A stretch of 5,647 nucleotides of DNA from DATKGN01 sp964385705 (lineage in GTDB: Bacteria; Patescibacteriota; Microgenomatia; UBA10105; UBA927). Positions 1-5,536 of this stretch are shown here, piece by piece. The stretch covers positions 1 through 5,647 of the forward strand of contig CAYLQG010000090.1 in the NCBI GenBank assembly GCA_964385705.1, read 5' to 3'. Every line of letters starts with the position of its first letter. Position 1 is the first letter of the stretch. The position numbers and the translations under genes are program-made. The notes beneath the pieces are model-generated. The model made no database searches and was not told where the DNA came from. It saw only the letters and a program-made list of their open reading frames with translations.

Positions 1-639
1 GGGATTATAGAAGAGCAGCTTGCATATAAAACGAAGATTTACCGGGCTTCGCCTCTTGAGCGTATGAAGTTGTTGGTTGTGCAGAAAAAAACAGAAATAG
101 ACGCACTGGAGAGCTCCTTTGCTTCTTTTAGTAGTCAGGTCACGTCGCTTCAGACCGAAGCCGTTTCGACAAAAGTGCTGCATTATCACGGTCGTGACGG
201 GTTACGGCAAATGTTATGGAATACGATGCGAACAAACGGCGAACAATTAACCTATGTGCATACTGTTTGGGAAGAAGTCGTTGGATATGACTTTTTTCGA
301 AATTGGGAACGGGAGTATATCCACAGCGCAATAAAGAATCGAGAACTGCGCCACCCGAATTTATTACAAACACGGAATAAGGCAAAGGGGCCCTTTATGG
401 AGGAATGGCCCAATCGGGAATGGAGAAGTATTTCACCAAAAATATTAAATATTACCCATGGGATGGAGATCTATAATGATGTTGTCGCTATTTCGTATTG
501 GCACAATGATGAAGCAATGGGAATTGAAATATATAACCAATATATTGTTGCCATGCAAAAAAGCATATTTAACCATTACTGGCGGCTTGCGGGGAGGGCG
601 GAGCAGCATCGAAATAGCAGACGGACGAAGAGGGGCTAG
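1..639 (+). CDS. TrmB-family transcriptional regulator, C-terminal part (5' truncated by window edge)
   Basis: The frame is open from base 1, so 21 codons precede the first Met at 64 and the true start lies off the left edge; 212 residues are visible before TAG. The visible start (tyrosine, then a Ser-Pro-Leu-Glu-Arg turn) and the following helix to about residue 55 look like the linker between the N-terminal winged helix-turn-helix and the effector domain of TrmB-like regulators. From about residue 58 (LHYHGRDGLRQ) to 197 the pattern fits the PLD-like TrmB effector domain: the 'yxGxxGlr' entry, a central W-rich segment, then MEIYNDVVAISYW and an Ile-Glu-Ile-Tyr strand followed by a terminal helix with Phe and Trp. 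This domain usually senses sugars or other ligands in TrmB proteins. The DNA-binding domain is not in the window. A basic tail of about 15 residues (RTKRG at the end) extends beyond the usual domain end. Family assignment is by remembered pattern; the ligand and target genes are unknown. Confidence 0.72.
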   Translation, partial: GIIEEQLAYKTKIYRASPLERMKLLVVQKKTEIDALESSFASFSSQVTSLQTEAVSTKVLHYHGRDGLRQMLWNTMRTNGEQLTYVHTVWEEVVGYDFFRNWEREYIHSAIKNRELRHPNLLQTRNKAKGPFMEEWPNREWRSISPKILNITHGMEIYNDVVAISYWHNDEAMGIEIYNQYIVAMQKSIFNHYWRLAGRAEQHRNSRRTKRG

Positions 640-643
640 CTAA

Positions 644-672
644 TTTACAGAAAATTGGTTTTGTAGTAAAGT
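644..672 (+). promoter_or_regulatory. Predicted sigma70-type promoter for the coiled-coil gene
   Basis: TTTACA (644-649, five of six matches to TTGACA), a 17-bp spacer, then TAAAGT (667-672, four of six matches to TATAAT). The -10 box ends nine bases before the ATG at 682, so transcription would begin about three bases upstream of the start codon. It lies wholly in the 42-bp space after the TrmB-like gene. Confidence 0.45.
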
Positions 673-681
673 GGGAAAACC

Positions 682-954
682 ATGAAGAAAAAATCACAGC
701 TTGATGCATCCGTAACAAAAGGGGATTTGGAAGATGCAGTTGCACAAATAGCTTCATCAGTGGCAAAAGTTATTGAGGAGTCTGAAAAGAAATTAAGCGA
801 TAAAATTGAGGAGTCTGAAAAGAAATTAAGCGATAAAATTGACGATTTGGGCGCTGATGTTGCCGATCATCGCAGGCGCATCAAAGACTTGGAAACAGAC
901 ACAATTACCCGTCGTGAATTTAACCAGTTAAAATCAAAAGTCCTCCCTTCATAA
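682..954 (+). CDS. Small coiled-coil protein with 11-residue repeats
   Basis: A 90-residue, highly charged protein with no signal peptide or membrane segment, so probably cytoplasmic. Residues 31-41 (IEESEKKLSDK) are repeated exactly at 42-52, and hydrophobic residues at 31, 38, 42, 49 and 53 follow a 7-4-7-4 spacing typical of hendecad coiled coils. From residue 53 the pattern shifts to heptad-like spacing (I53, L56, V60, I67, L70). The N-terminal segment (about 12-30) is also helical and amphipathic, and the C-terminal 20 residues contain a TRREFNQL stretch. Very small coiled-coil proteins of this kind are common as hypothetical proteins in Patescibacteria-like genomes; their function is not known. 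The ATG is the first in frame and lies just downstream of a -35/-10 pair; there is no clear Shine-Dalgarno site. It may oligomerise, but no partner can be inferred. Confidence 0.8.
   Translation: MKKKSQLDASVTKGDLEDAVAQIASSVAKVIEESEKKLSDKIEESEKKLSDKIDDLGADVADHRRRIKDLETDTITRREFNQLKSKVLPS
772..837 (+). repeat. Perfect 33-bp tandem duplication inside the coiled-coil gene
   Basis: Two identical 33-bp units lie head to tail at 772-804 and 805-837, and the identity continues for five more bases (838-842). Each unit encodes the same 11 residues in frame, so gain or loss of a unit adds or removes exactly one hendecad. Identity at every synonymous site points to a recent duplication or ongoing repeat-length change rather than old divergence. 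Confidence 0.97.
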
Positions 955-964
955 GCTCCCTCGT

Positions 965-993
965 TTGAAAATTACCCTCATGTAGTATATTAT
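965..993 (+). promoter_or_regulatory. Predicted sigma70-type promoter before the gap-interrupted gene
   Basis: TTGAAA (965-970, five of six) and TATTAT (988-993, five of six) are separated by 17 bp. This is the best-matching pair in the window. The -10 box ends ten bases before the ATG at 1004, so the predicted 5' leader is only about four bases. Confidence 0.6.
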
Positions 994-1003
994 CGGCTTT
1001 ATT

Positions 1004-1059
1004 ATGAGCGGAGTAGAGGCTGTAGAACTATCATTTCCTGTCGAAAATGCCAATTGGCT
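1004..1059 (+). CDS. Start of an unrecognised gene, cut by the assembly gap
   Basis: Eighteen complete codons from an ATG, plus a nineteenth (CTN) that must be Leu, are readable before the N run. The peptide begins MSGVEAVELSF and reaches an Asn-Trp-Leu. It is too short to assign a family. The start is supported by the strong promoter pair ending ten bases upstream rather than by a ribosome binding site, which is absent. It may be the 5' end of the gene that continues after the gap; because the gap length is probably nominal, the reading frames on the two sides cannot be compared. Confidence 0.45.
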
Positions 1060-1159
1060 NNNNNNNNNNNNNNNNNNNNNNNNNNNNNNNNNNNNNNNNN
1101 NNNNNNNNNNNNNNNNNNNNNNNNNNNNNNNNNNNNNNNNNNNNNNNNNNNNNNNNNNN
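1060..1159. other. Assembly gap of 100 N
   Basis: Exactly 100 undetermined bases. Scaffolding software often writes a fixed 100 N for gaps of unknown size, so the real length may differ and any translation across it is meaningless. Confidence 0.98.
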
Positions 1160-1554
1160 TTCTTTGGACACGTATGGTTGAGGATCGTCAGGCGACGGCT
1201 ATCGTTGTCAATATCGGGATAAACGATTCCATTGCCGGCCTATTGAAGCGTGATCCTGATGGACTGCTCAAGGCCTGGAGTCAATATGAGGAACAACTTT
1301 CCGCAAGCCCCGATACCACTCCTTTACTTTTTCCCGGTCAACCTGAATTCGGGAAAATATCGTTTGATATTGAGGGAAATGATGATAATCCGGTTGCTCT
1401 CATGTTTAAGGTTGATTTCCTTGACGATGAATCAGAAGATTCTGCGGGGTTACGTGATTGGAATAGGGGAAAGATATTAAGTACCGCTCTTGACGCCTTT
1501 GAGCGGGTTTATCCGCAGGCCCAATGGTTTGTTGATCAGTATTCCGCGGAATAA
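1160..1554 (+). CDS. Unrecognised acidic protein, 5' end lost in the gap
   Basis: An open frame emerges from the N run and encodes about 131 residues (first full codon at 1162, CTT) to TAA at 1552-1554. An internal ATG at 1174 exists but nothing promoter-like or Shine-Dalgarno-like is seen before it, so the gene probably starts in or before the gap. The C-terminal half is acidic (clusters FDIEGNDD and FLDDESEDSA) and there is no transmembrane segment, so a soluble cytoplasmic protein is likely. The segment from about 1333 to 1428 alternates hydrophobic and polar residues as beta strands would (KISFDIEG, ALMFKVDFL), followed by a helix and an aromatic C-terminus (QWFVDQY). I do not recognise the family. 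It could be the same gene as the one beginning at 1004. Confidence 0.7.
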
Positions 1555-1627
1555 GTGATTCTTCTCACGGCGACTCGGCAAGGCACTGTCAAAGCTCCTC
1601 AGTTCGTGTTTAAATGATAGGTAGACT

Positions 1628-2560
1628 ATGCTCCGGAAACTCGCGTATATTATCCTTGACAACGAATTGCCCTTTGGAATCCTTGGTTTACTCATATGTT
1701 TTTTCTATCTCATGGTCATCCCGAAGCCTGTGACCGTTTTTTGGTGCATACCGGTTGCATGCAGTTGGTTTTCTGTTTTTTTGATCGGAGATTGGTTCAA
1801 CCGGAGTCTGGGAGAGGGCTCAACATTCCCTCATCGGGCCGATCAGTTGCATAAGCTCAAGCGGCTTGCCGTTGCGGGATTTTTCATGAATCTCGTCAGT
1901 GACGCAACCGGCGCATATATGACGCGCCTATGGTATTACCCGACGTTTGATCCTTTGTGGTATCTCTTATTCTTCGCGCCGATCGGCTATATGATGTTCG
2001 GTATCATTCTTTATATATTTTACCGGCCATTTAAACGGCATTGGGATTATCTCGTTAAACCGGGCCGGATGAGCCGGTTCCGGCGGACACTTTTCTCCGT
2101 TGTCATCCACGCGGAACTCGTTGCGGGCATTATCGGACTTTATATAAGCGGGAGATATTATGCATATCTTATGCACGCATATCGGGTTAAATGGTATGCA
2201 ATTTATGTACGCGTTGATATACCGGTAAATATTGGCTTAGTATTTCTCTCCTGGGTAAGCGTATTTTTCCTATTGGAATATGTGTGTTTCGTATTGAAAC
2301 GGGAAACGTTAACCAGGGATTTAGTACGGGGCGACATAATTCCGCTTCTGTCTATTTTTGGCGCAAGTATACTATGTATCATATTTATAGAGCTATTTAA
2401 TGCGCCGTTTCAGGTTTGGGTATTTCATAATTGGCCATATAATTCCATTCAGTTTCTGACGATCCCGGTCGTCGCGTATTTCGTCTGGCCGTTACAATAT
2501 TTACTATTGTTGCCGATTATCCGTCTTTTTGACGGTAAAAATGAAGAAAATGTATGGTAA
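1628..2560 (+). CDS. Polytopic membrane protein of unknown function
   Basis: A 310-residue protein with roughly seven or eight hydrophobic spans at about residues 13-31, 36-54, 80-98, 108-131, 153-174, 199-222, 237-256 and 274-300. Basic loops (for example FYRPFKRHWDYLVKPGRMSR at 131-150, and KRETLTRDLVR at 224-234) suggest cytoplasmic faces. Two segments resemble each other: an acidic residue, nine or ten residues, Trp, then Pro, then a hydrophobic span (D92...W102..P105 with span 108-131; E255...W264...P270 with span 274-300). That suggests two related halves. Tryptophan- and tyrosine-rich membrane proteins with such repeated polar motifs include the lycopene-cyclase CarR-like fold, but the match is only a loose resemblance. 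ATG 1628 begins a short amphipathic leader before the first span. Upstream, an AGG six bases before the ATG is the only ribosome-site-like element; a weak CTGTCA/TTAAAT promoter pair (1586-1615) is possible. Its place before glycosyltransferases suggests a role in envelope lipid or glycan metabolism. Confidence 0.85.
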   Translation: MLRKLAYIILDNELPFGILGLLICFFYLMVIPKPVTVFWCIPVACSWFSVFLIGDWFNRSLGEGSTFPHRADQLHKLKRLAVAGFFMNLVSDATGAYMTRLWYYPTFDPLWYLLFFAPIGYMMFGIILYIFYRPFKRHWDYLVKPGRMSRFRRTLFSVVIHAELVAGIIGLYISGRYYAYLMHAYRVKWYAIYVRVDIPVNIGLVFLSWVSVFFLLEYVCFVLKRETLTRDLVRGDIIPLLSIFGASILCIIFIELFNAPFQVWVFHNWPYNSIQFLTIPVVAYFVWPLQYLLLLPIIRLFDGKNEENVW

Positions 2561-2567
2561 TCTCTAA

Positions 2568-2596
2568 TTGCACTCACCAGTCTAATAGTCTACGAT
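2568..2596 (+). promoter_or_regulatory. Predicted promoter for the family 2 glycosyltransferase
   Basis: TTGCAC (2568-2573), 17-bp spacer, TACGAT (2591-2596, four of six). The -10 box ends seven bases before the ATG at 2604, predicting transcription start at or one base before the start codon. The spacer and -10 region also hold a short direct repeat, AGTCTA at 2579-2584 and 2587-2592. Confidence 0.5.
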
Positions 2597-2603
2597 AAAC
2601 ATA

Positions 2604-3590
2604 ATGCCTAAAGTTTCCTGCGTGGTTCCAACGTTTAAGCGGGTTGATCAAACGCTCCGGACGCTTGAATTACTTCTTTCATCTGACGGGATTGGATCAT
2701 TGTTTGACCTTGAAATACTAGTATCGGACAGTACGCCGGATGATTCGCTTAAAGGCGCCGTTGCGGCAAAGTTTGGAGATCGGGTGCGCTACATGCGTCC
2801 CTCAAAGCCCGGTATTGCCGCCAATAAAAATGCAGGCGCTACAGCCGCCACAGGAAGTATTCTCCTTTTTTGCGATTCAGACATGGAAACGGAGAAAAAT
2901 ACCGTCTCAGGTGCCGTGGAGAGCCTGAAATCCCATCCTACAGCCGCAATGGTCGGCGGATTTGTTATGTGGCGGGGCGGACCCAATGATGGCTATAAAG
3001 ACCGTCCGAGAAGCGAAGACCGGATGAACCGGAAGGGTGAAACGACCTATATTGAAGCACTTTATTCAAGGTTCTTAGGGACGTATAAAGATATATTTAT
3101 GGCGGTCGGCGGGTATGACGAACAGGTGTTTAACATGCGGGGCGAAGGGAGCGATCTGTCGGTTCGGTATTGGCGGTCCGGGTTCCCGCTTACATTTGAC
3201 GAATCGATCATCGTTCACCACGTGTTTGATGTGCCGGATGCTGCGGCTGTCCGCGTCAATCATGCCGAATGGGGGATTGCACGGGATTTCCTGCTCCTTG
3301 GCTACAAATACGGTATGTACGATCAGGATTACCATTCGTTTGCCTCGACCGTTGCGATGAATTTTGCCCCCTTAGGCAATATGGGCACGTATCGGATGCT
3401 CCAGGGGATGGGGAAAAATTACGACATGCTTGTTGCGGCCAAACCATTTCTCGATTCGTTCCGCGCCACCGATAAACCCGCGTACGATTTTAAGTTTCTG
3501 GAAATCTTTTCCAACGGCAAGTTGTTTGAAACCTGTATAGATGGCGCCGCTTCACGATTACAGTCAGCCCGTGCCAACGCGTGGGAGTAA
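2604..3590 (+). CDS. Family 2 glycosyltransferase (GT-A fold)
   Basis: A 328-residue cytoplasmic or membrane-peripheral enzyme that would transfer a sugar from a nucleotide-sugar donor with inversion. Visible GT-A elements in order: the first strand VSCVVPTFKR (residues 4-13), the nucleotide-binding strand and acidic loop EILVSDSTPDD (37-47), the PGIAANKNAG segment (69-78) that normally precedes the metal site, the DxD-type motif CDSD (90-93), and MAVGGYDEQVF (166-176). These are followed by RGEGSDLSVRYWRSGF (179-194), which stands where the ED/'ExxDlxxR' catalytic-base motif lies in family 2 enzymes. A His pair at 205-206 may be the later metal or acceptor-site histidine. No transmembrane helix is seen. 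The C-terminal ~120 residues (from about 210) are less conserved and may bind the acceptor. The acceptor and donor are unknown. The start has no Shine-Dalgarno site but is preceded closely by a promoter pair; the first strand starts at residue 4, as is usual for the family. Confidence 0.93.
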   Translation: MPKVSCVVPTFKRVDQTLRTLELLLSSDGIGSLFDLEILVSDSTPDDSLKGAVAAKFGDRVRYMRPSKPGIAANKNAGATAATGSILLFCDSDMETEKNTVSGAVESLKSHPTAAMVGGFVMWRGGPNDGYKDRPRSEDRMNRKGETTYIEALYSRFLGTYKDIFMAVGGYDEQVFNMRGEGSDLSVRYWRSGFPLTFDESIIVHHVFDVPDAAAVRVNHAEWGIARDFLLLGYKYGMYDQDYHSFASTVAMNFAPLGNMGTYRMLQGMGKNYDMLVAAKPFLDSFRATDKPAYDFKFLEIFSNGKLFETCIDGAASRLQSARANAWE

Positions 3591-3604
3591 ATAATCGTGT
3601 GGTC

Positions 3605-3633
3605 TTGACAGCTTTCGTGTTATAGAAGACACT
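3605..3633 (+). promoter_or_regulatory. Predicted promoter for the family 4 glycosyltransferase
   Basis: A perfect TTGACA (3605-3610), 17-bp spacer, then GACACT (3628-3633), a weak -10 matching three of six. Six bases separate it from the GTG at 3640, which would make the G of GTG the first transcribed base. The pair fills the 49-bp space after the preceding gene. Confidence 0.5.
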
Positions 3634-3639
3634 GATATA

Positions 3640-4839
3640 GTGAGATCTCTTCGCATTGCCCAACTCGTTCTTCCGTGGATTCCGCTGCCTCCGCCCGGCT
3701 ATGCAGGCACGGAGCGTGTCGTCTACCACCTCACTGAAGAACTCGTTAAACGGGGGCATCAGGTCACATTATTTGCAAGCGGAGACTCCAAAACGTCAGC
3801 AAAGCTCGAGGCGATCATCCCGAAAGCCATGGGACTCCAGGAAAATGTGAAATCGACACTCGGCGGATCGTTTTACCCGCTTCTTCATGTGGCTCACTGT
3901 TTTGAGATGGGCGACCAGTTTGACATCATCCATTCACACTCGCAGTTTTTGGGATTGCCGTTCGGGGCTGTTTGTAAAACGCCGTCCATTCACACGTTTC
4001 ACCGGATTTTTGAATTTACCAATCCCGACGAAAAAGAACTCGTGTTCCATTTTGGCAATAAATTGAACTTTACCTCTATCAGCAACGCCCAACGGGTTGA
4101 TGGCGTTCATTATGTTGCAACGGTCTATAATGGGGTGGATACGGATACGTATAGACCGCTGAGTCTCGGGGGAACCAATGAACATTTTGATGCCTCTTCA
4201 GTTCCCTCGCGAAATTCGTCTGATCCGTCCATGTCCGCACCCTCGCTCGGAAATGAAAAGCCACAAAATGTTACTGGTTCCCCCTCAGGCAATAGCCCCA
4301 CCCGCGATTACCTTTTTTGGGCGGGGAGAGTCATCGATAAGAAGGGTCCTGAGGAAGCGATAAAGGTAGCCCACCATCTCAAAATGAACCTTGTCATGGC
4401 GGGCGAAGTGACGGAGGTTGATTACTTTGAAAAGAAAATCCGCCCGCACATTGACGGCGTCCACGTCCAACTGGCCCAGCATGAGAACCGCGAACACATC
4501 ATCGCTCTTTACCAAAATGCAAAAGTCACCATCGTGCCAACCAAATGGACCGAGCCATTCGGACTTGTGCCCGTTGAATCCATGGCTTGCGGCACGCCTG
4601 TCGTCTCCTACGACCGGGGCGGGGTCGCCGAGACCATTGCAGAAGGCACGGGTTACCTTGTCAAAGAAGAAGAGGGAGTGGAGGGGCTTATCCGCCGGGT
4701 AAAGCAGATTATCGACTTGTCGCCGGACCAGTACGGCGCGATGTGTGAGAAAGGGAGGAAACACGTTGAAGAGCATTTTAGCGTCAAAGCGATGGTAGAT
4801 GGATATGAGGGTGTTTATGCAAAAATATTGGGAATTTGA
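3640..4839 (+). CDS. Family 4 glycosyltransferase (GT-B fold) with a Ser/Pro-rich interdomain linker
   Basis: A 399-residue retaining glycosyltransferase starting with GTG; the next codons give RSLRIAQLVLPWIPLPPPGY, the correct first strand and loop for the family. N-terminal Rossmann domain (about 1-165): the G20-Y-A-G-T-E-R loop, helix EELVKRGHQVTLFASGDS (33-50), FDIIHSH (94-100) and YNGVDTDTYRP (163-173). C-terminal domain (about 222-399): FWAGRVIDKKGPEEAI (226-241), the donor-binding segment TEPFGLVPVESMACGTPVVS (304-323) with the E-x7-E pair E305 and E313, and SYDRGGVAETI (323-333). These match the AviGT4-like subgroup of GT4 as I recall it. Unusually, residues 174-221 form a low-complexity stretch with 12 Ser and 6 Pro between the two domains, where relatives usually have a few residues. 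A minus-strand open frame overlaps the 3' half but is only a shadow. Donor and acceptor are unknown; a cytoplasmic, membrane-associated role in glycan assembly is likely. Confidence 0.95.
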   Translation: MRSLRIAQLVLPWIPLPPPGYAGTERVVYHLTEELVKRGHQVTLFASGDSKTSAKLEAIIPKAMGLQENVKSTLGGSFYPLLHVAHCFEMGDQFDIIHSHSQFLGLPFGAVCKTPSIHTFHRIFEFTNPDEKELVFHFGNKLNFTSISNAQRVDGVHYVATVYNGVDTDTYRPLSLGGTNEHFDASSVPSRNSSDPSMSAPSLGNEKPQNVTGSPSGNSPTRDYLFWAGRVIDKKGPEEAIKVAHHLKMNLVMAGEVTEVDYFEKKIRPHIDGVHVQLAQHENREHIIALYQNAKVTIVPTKWTEPFGLVPVESMACGTPVVSYDRGGVAETIAEGTGYLVKEEEGVEGLIRRVKQIIDLSPDQYGAMCEKGRKHVEEHFSVKAMVDGYEGVYAKILGI

Positions 4840-4877
4840 TTGAACTATTTTCTTGATAGTCGCGGCTACGCTACTAT

Positions 4878-5513
4878 ATGCCCGAACAGACAAATAATTT
4901 TCCTCAAACACAAAAAATATCAGTTGATGAATCTATACGTAGAGAACGCGGAAGCCCTATTACGACGCGTGATTGGGAGGGGTATCCGAGTACTTTTGGT
5001 GTTTCCCGTAAACCCGAGACATTTTGGGAAGGAAAAACGCTCCTGGATGTGGGAAGCGGGGATAAATGGCACGATCCCGAAGACACATTTCCGGGTGCCA
5101 CTGTTTATGCATTAGATCCTGAATTCGGAAAACTCGGCCGGATAAAGTTTAATACTGCTCACGTCTGCACACCCGGCGTCGTCCAGCACATGCCGTTCCC
5201 GGATTCGATGTTTGATTTTGTCTTTTCTTCTCATGCTGTGCCGCAGCATATTTATCCGGTAGATATGCGGGAAGCGATTCTAGAGATGACCCGGGTATTA
5301 AAACCAACGGGTGAGATCCGTTTGGCTCCCTGCGTTCCGCGGGAGATGTTACGATTTAGCCGCAGTCTTAAAGATGCCGGTTATTCGCTTTTTTACAATC
5401 CGGACGGGATTGAGCGGACGATTACCGTTGTAGCCCTTCAAACGCCGCTTCAGACCGATGCGCCTAAAAAAACAGCTCACGAGCGGCTTGTGGAGTTATT
5501 GGTTGAGGAGTAA
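4878..5513 (+). CDS. Class I SAM-dependent methyltransferase (Methyltransf_11-like)
   Basis: A 211-residue enzyme of the Rossmann-like methyltransferase superfamily. Motif I is LLDVGSGDK (55-63), with the last Gly of the usual GxGxG replaced by Lys. The acidic residue ending strand two is D80 in YALDPEF. Then come MPFPDSMFDFVFSSHAVPQH (105-124), covering the SAM-adenine loop and strand four, and the hallmark helix-turn EMTRVLKPTGEIRLAP (136-151). The first 45 residues are polar and probably form an N-terminal cap; the C-terminus ends in a charged helix (from about 198). The substrate is not evident; beside glycosyltransferases a sugar O-methylation or a lipid or quinone-type substrate are possibilities. 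ATG 4878 is the only plausible start, since an in-frame TAG lies 21 bases upstream and the next Met is residue 105. No Shine-Dalgarno site is present. A TACGCT (4867-4872) five bases upstream might be a -10 box, but no -35 box is well spaced, so read-through from the gene 38 bp upstream is equally possible. Confidence 0.92.
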   Translation: MPEQTNNFPQTQKISVDESIRRERGSPITTRDWEGYPSTFGVSRKPETFWEGKTLLDVGSGDKWHDPEDTFPGATVYALDPEFGKLGRIKFNTAHVCTPGVVQHMPFPDSMFDFVFSSHAVPQHIYPVDMREAILEMTRVLKPTGEIRLAPCVPREMLRFSRSLKDAGYSLFYNPDGIERTITVVALQTPLQTDAPKKTAHERLVELLVEE

Positions 5514-5528
5514 AACGGGTGGTATACT
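5499..5528 (+). promoter_or_regulatory. Predicted promoter for the last, partial glycosyltransferase
   Basis: TATACT (5523-5528, five of six) lies eight bases before the ATG at 5537. An 18-bp spacer leads back to TTGGTT (5499-5504), a weak -35 inside the last codons of the methyltransferase gene. Predicted leader about two bases. Confidence 0.45.
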
Positions 5529-5536
5529 GAATCTAT

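Noticed and set aside
146..158. A 13-bp word (CGCTTCAGACCGA) found again at 5446-5458
   Set aside because: One shared 13-mer in 5.6 kb is within chance expectation; both copies lie inside coding sequence (Leu-Gln-Thr contexts) and flanks do not match.
458..643. A second + strand frame within the end of the TrmB-like gene, considered as a possible frameshifted C-terminus
   Set aside because: The main frame keeps the conserved domain pattern through the final helix, so no frameshift is needed to explain the ending; only the basic tail is unusual.
1555..1627. A possible terminator hairpin (GTGA...TCAC at 1555-1568) after the acidic protein gene
   Set aside because: The stem has only four base pairs and no T-tract follows it. 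No intergenic space in the window holds a convincing intrinsic terminator.
3490..3759. A minus-strand frame of 89 codons spanning the junction of the two glycosyltransferase genes
   Set aside because: It overlaps both genes and the predicted promoter between them, and its translation is rich in Arg and Thr with no domain pattern; it is a shadow frame.
4285..4911. A 208-codon open frame on the minus strand
   Set aside because: It lies almost entirely opposite the well-supported GT4 gene, its translation shows no recognisable domain, and no promoter or ribosome site precedes it. It is a by-product of the codon use of the + strand gene.
4840..5115. A + strand frame directly following the TGA of the GT4 gene, which could suggest TGA read as Gly (code 25) and a longer protein
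   Set aside because: The GT4 protein is complete at the TGA in both length and domains, the extension has no recognisable domain, and the methyltransferase occupies another frame of the same region. A single TGA is no evidence for recoding.
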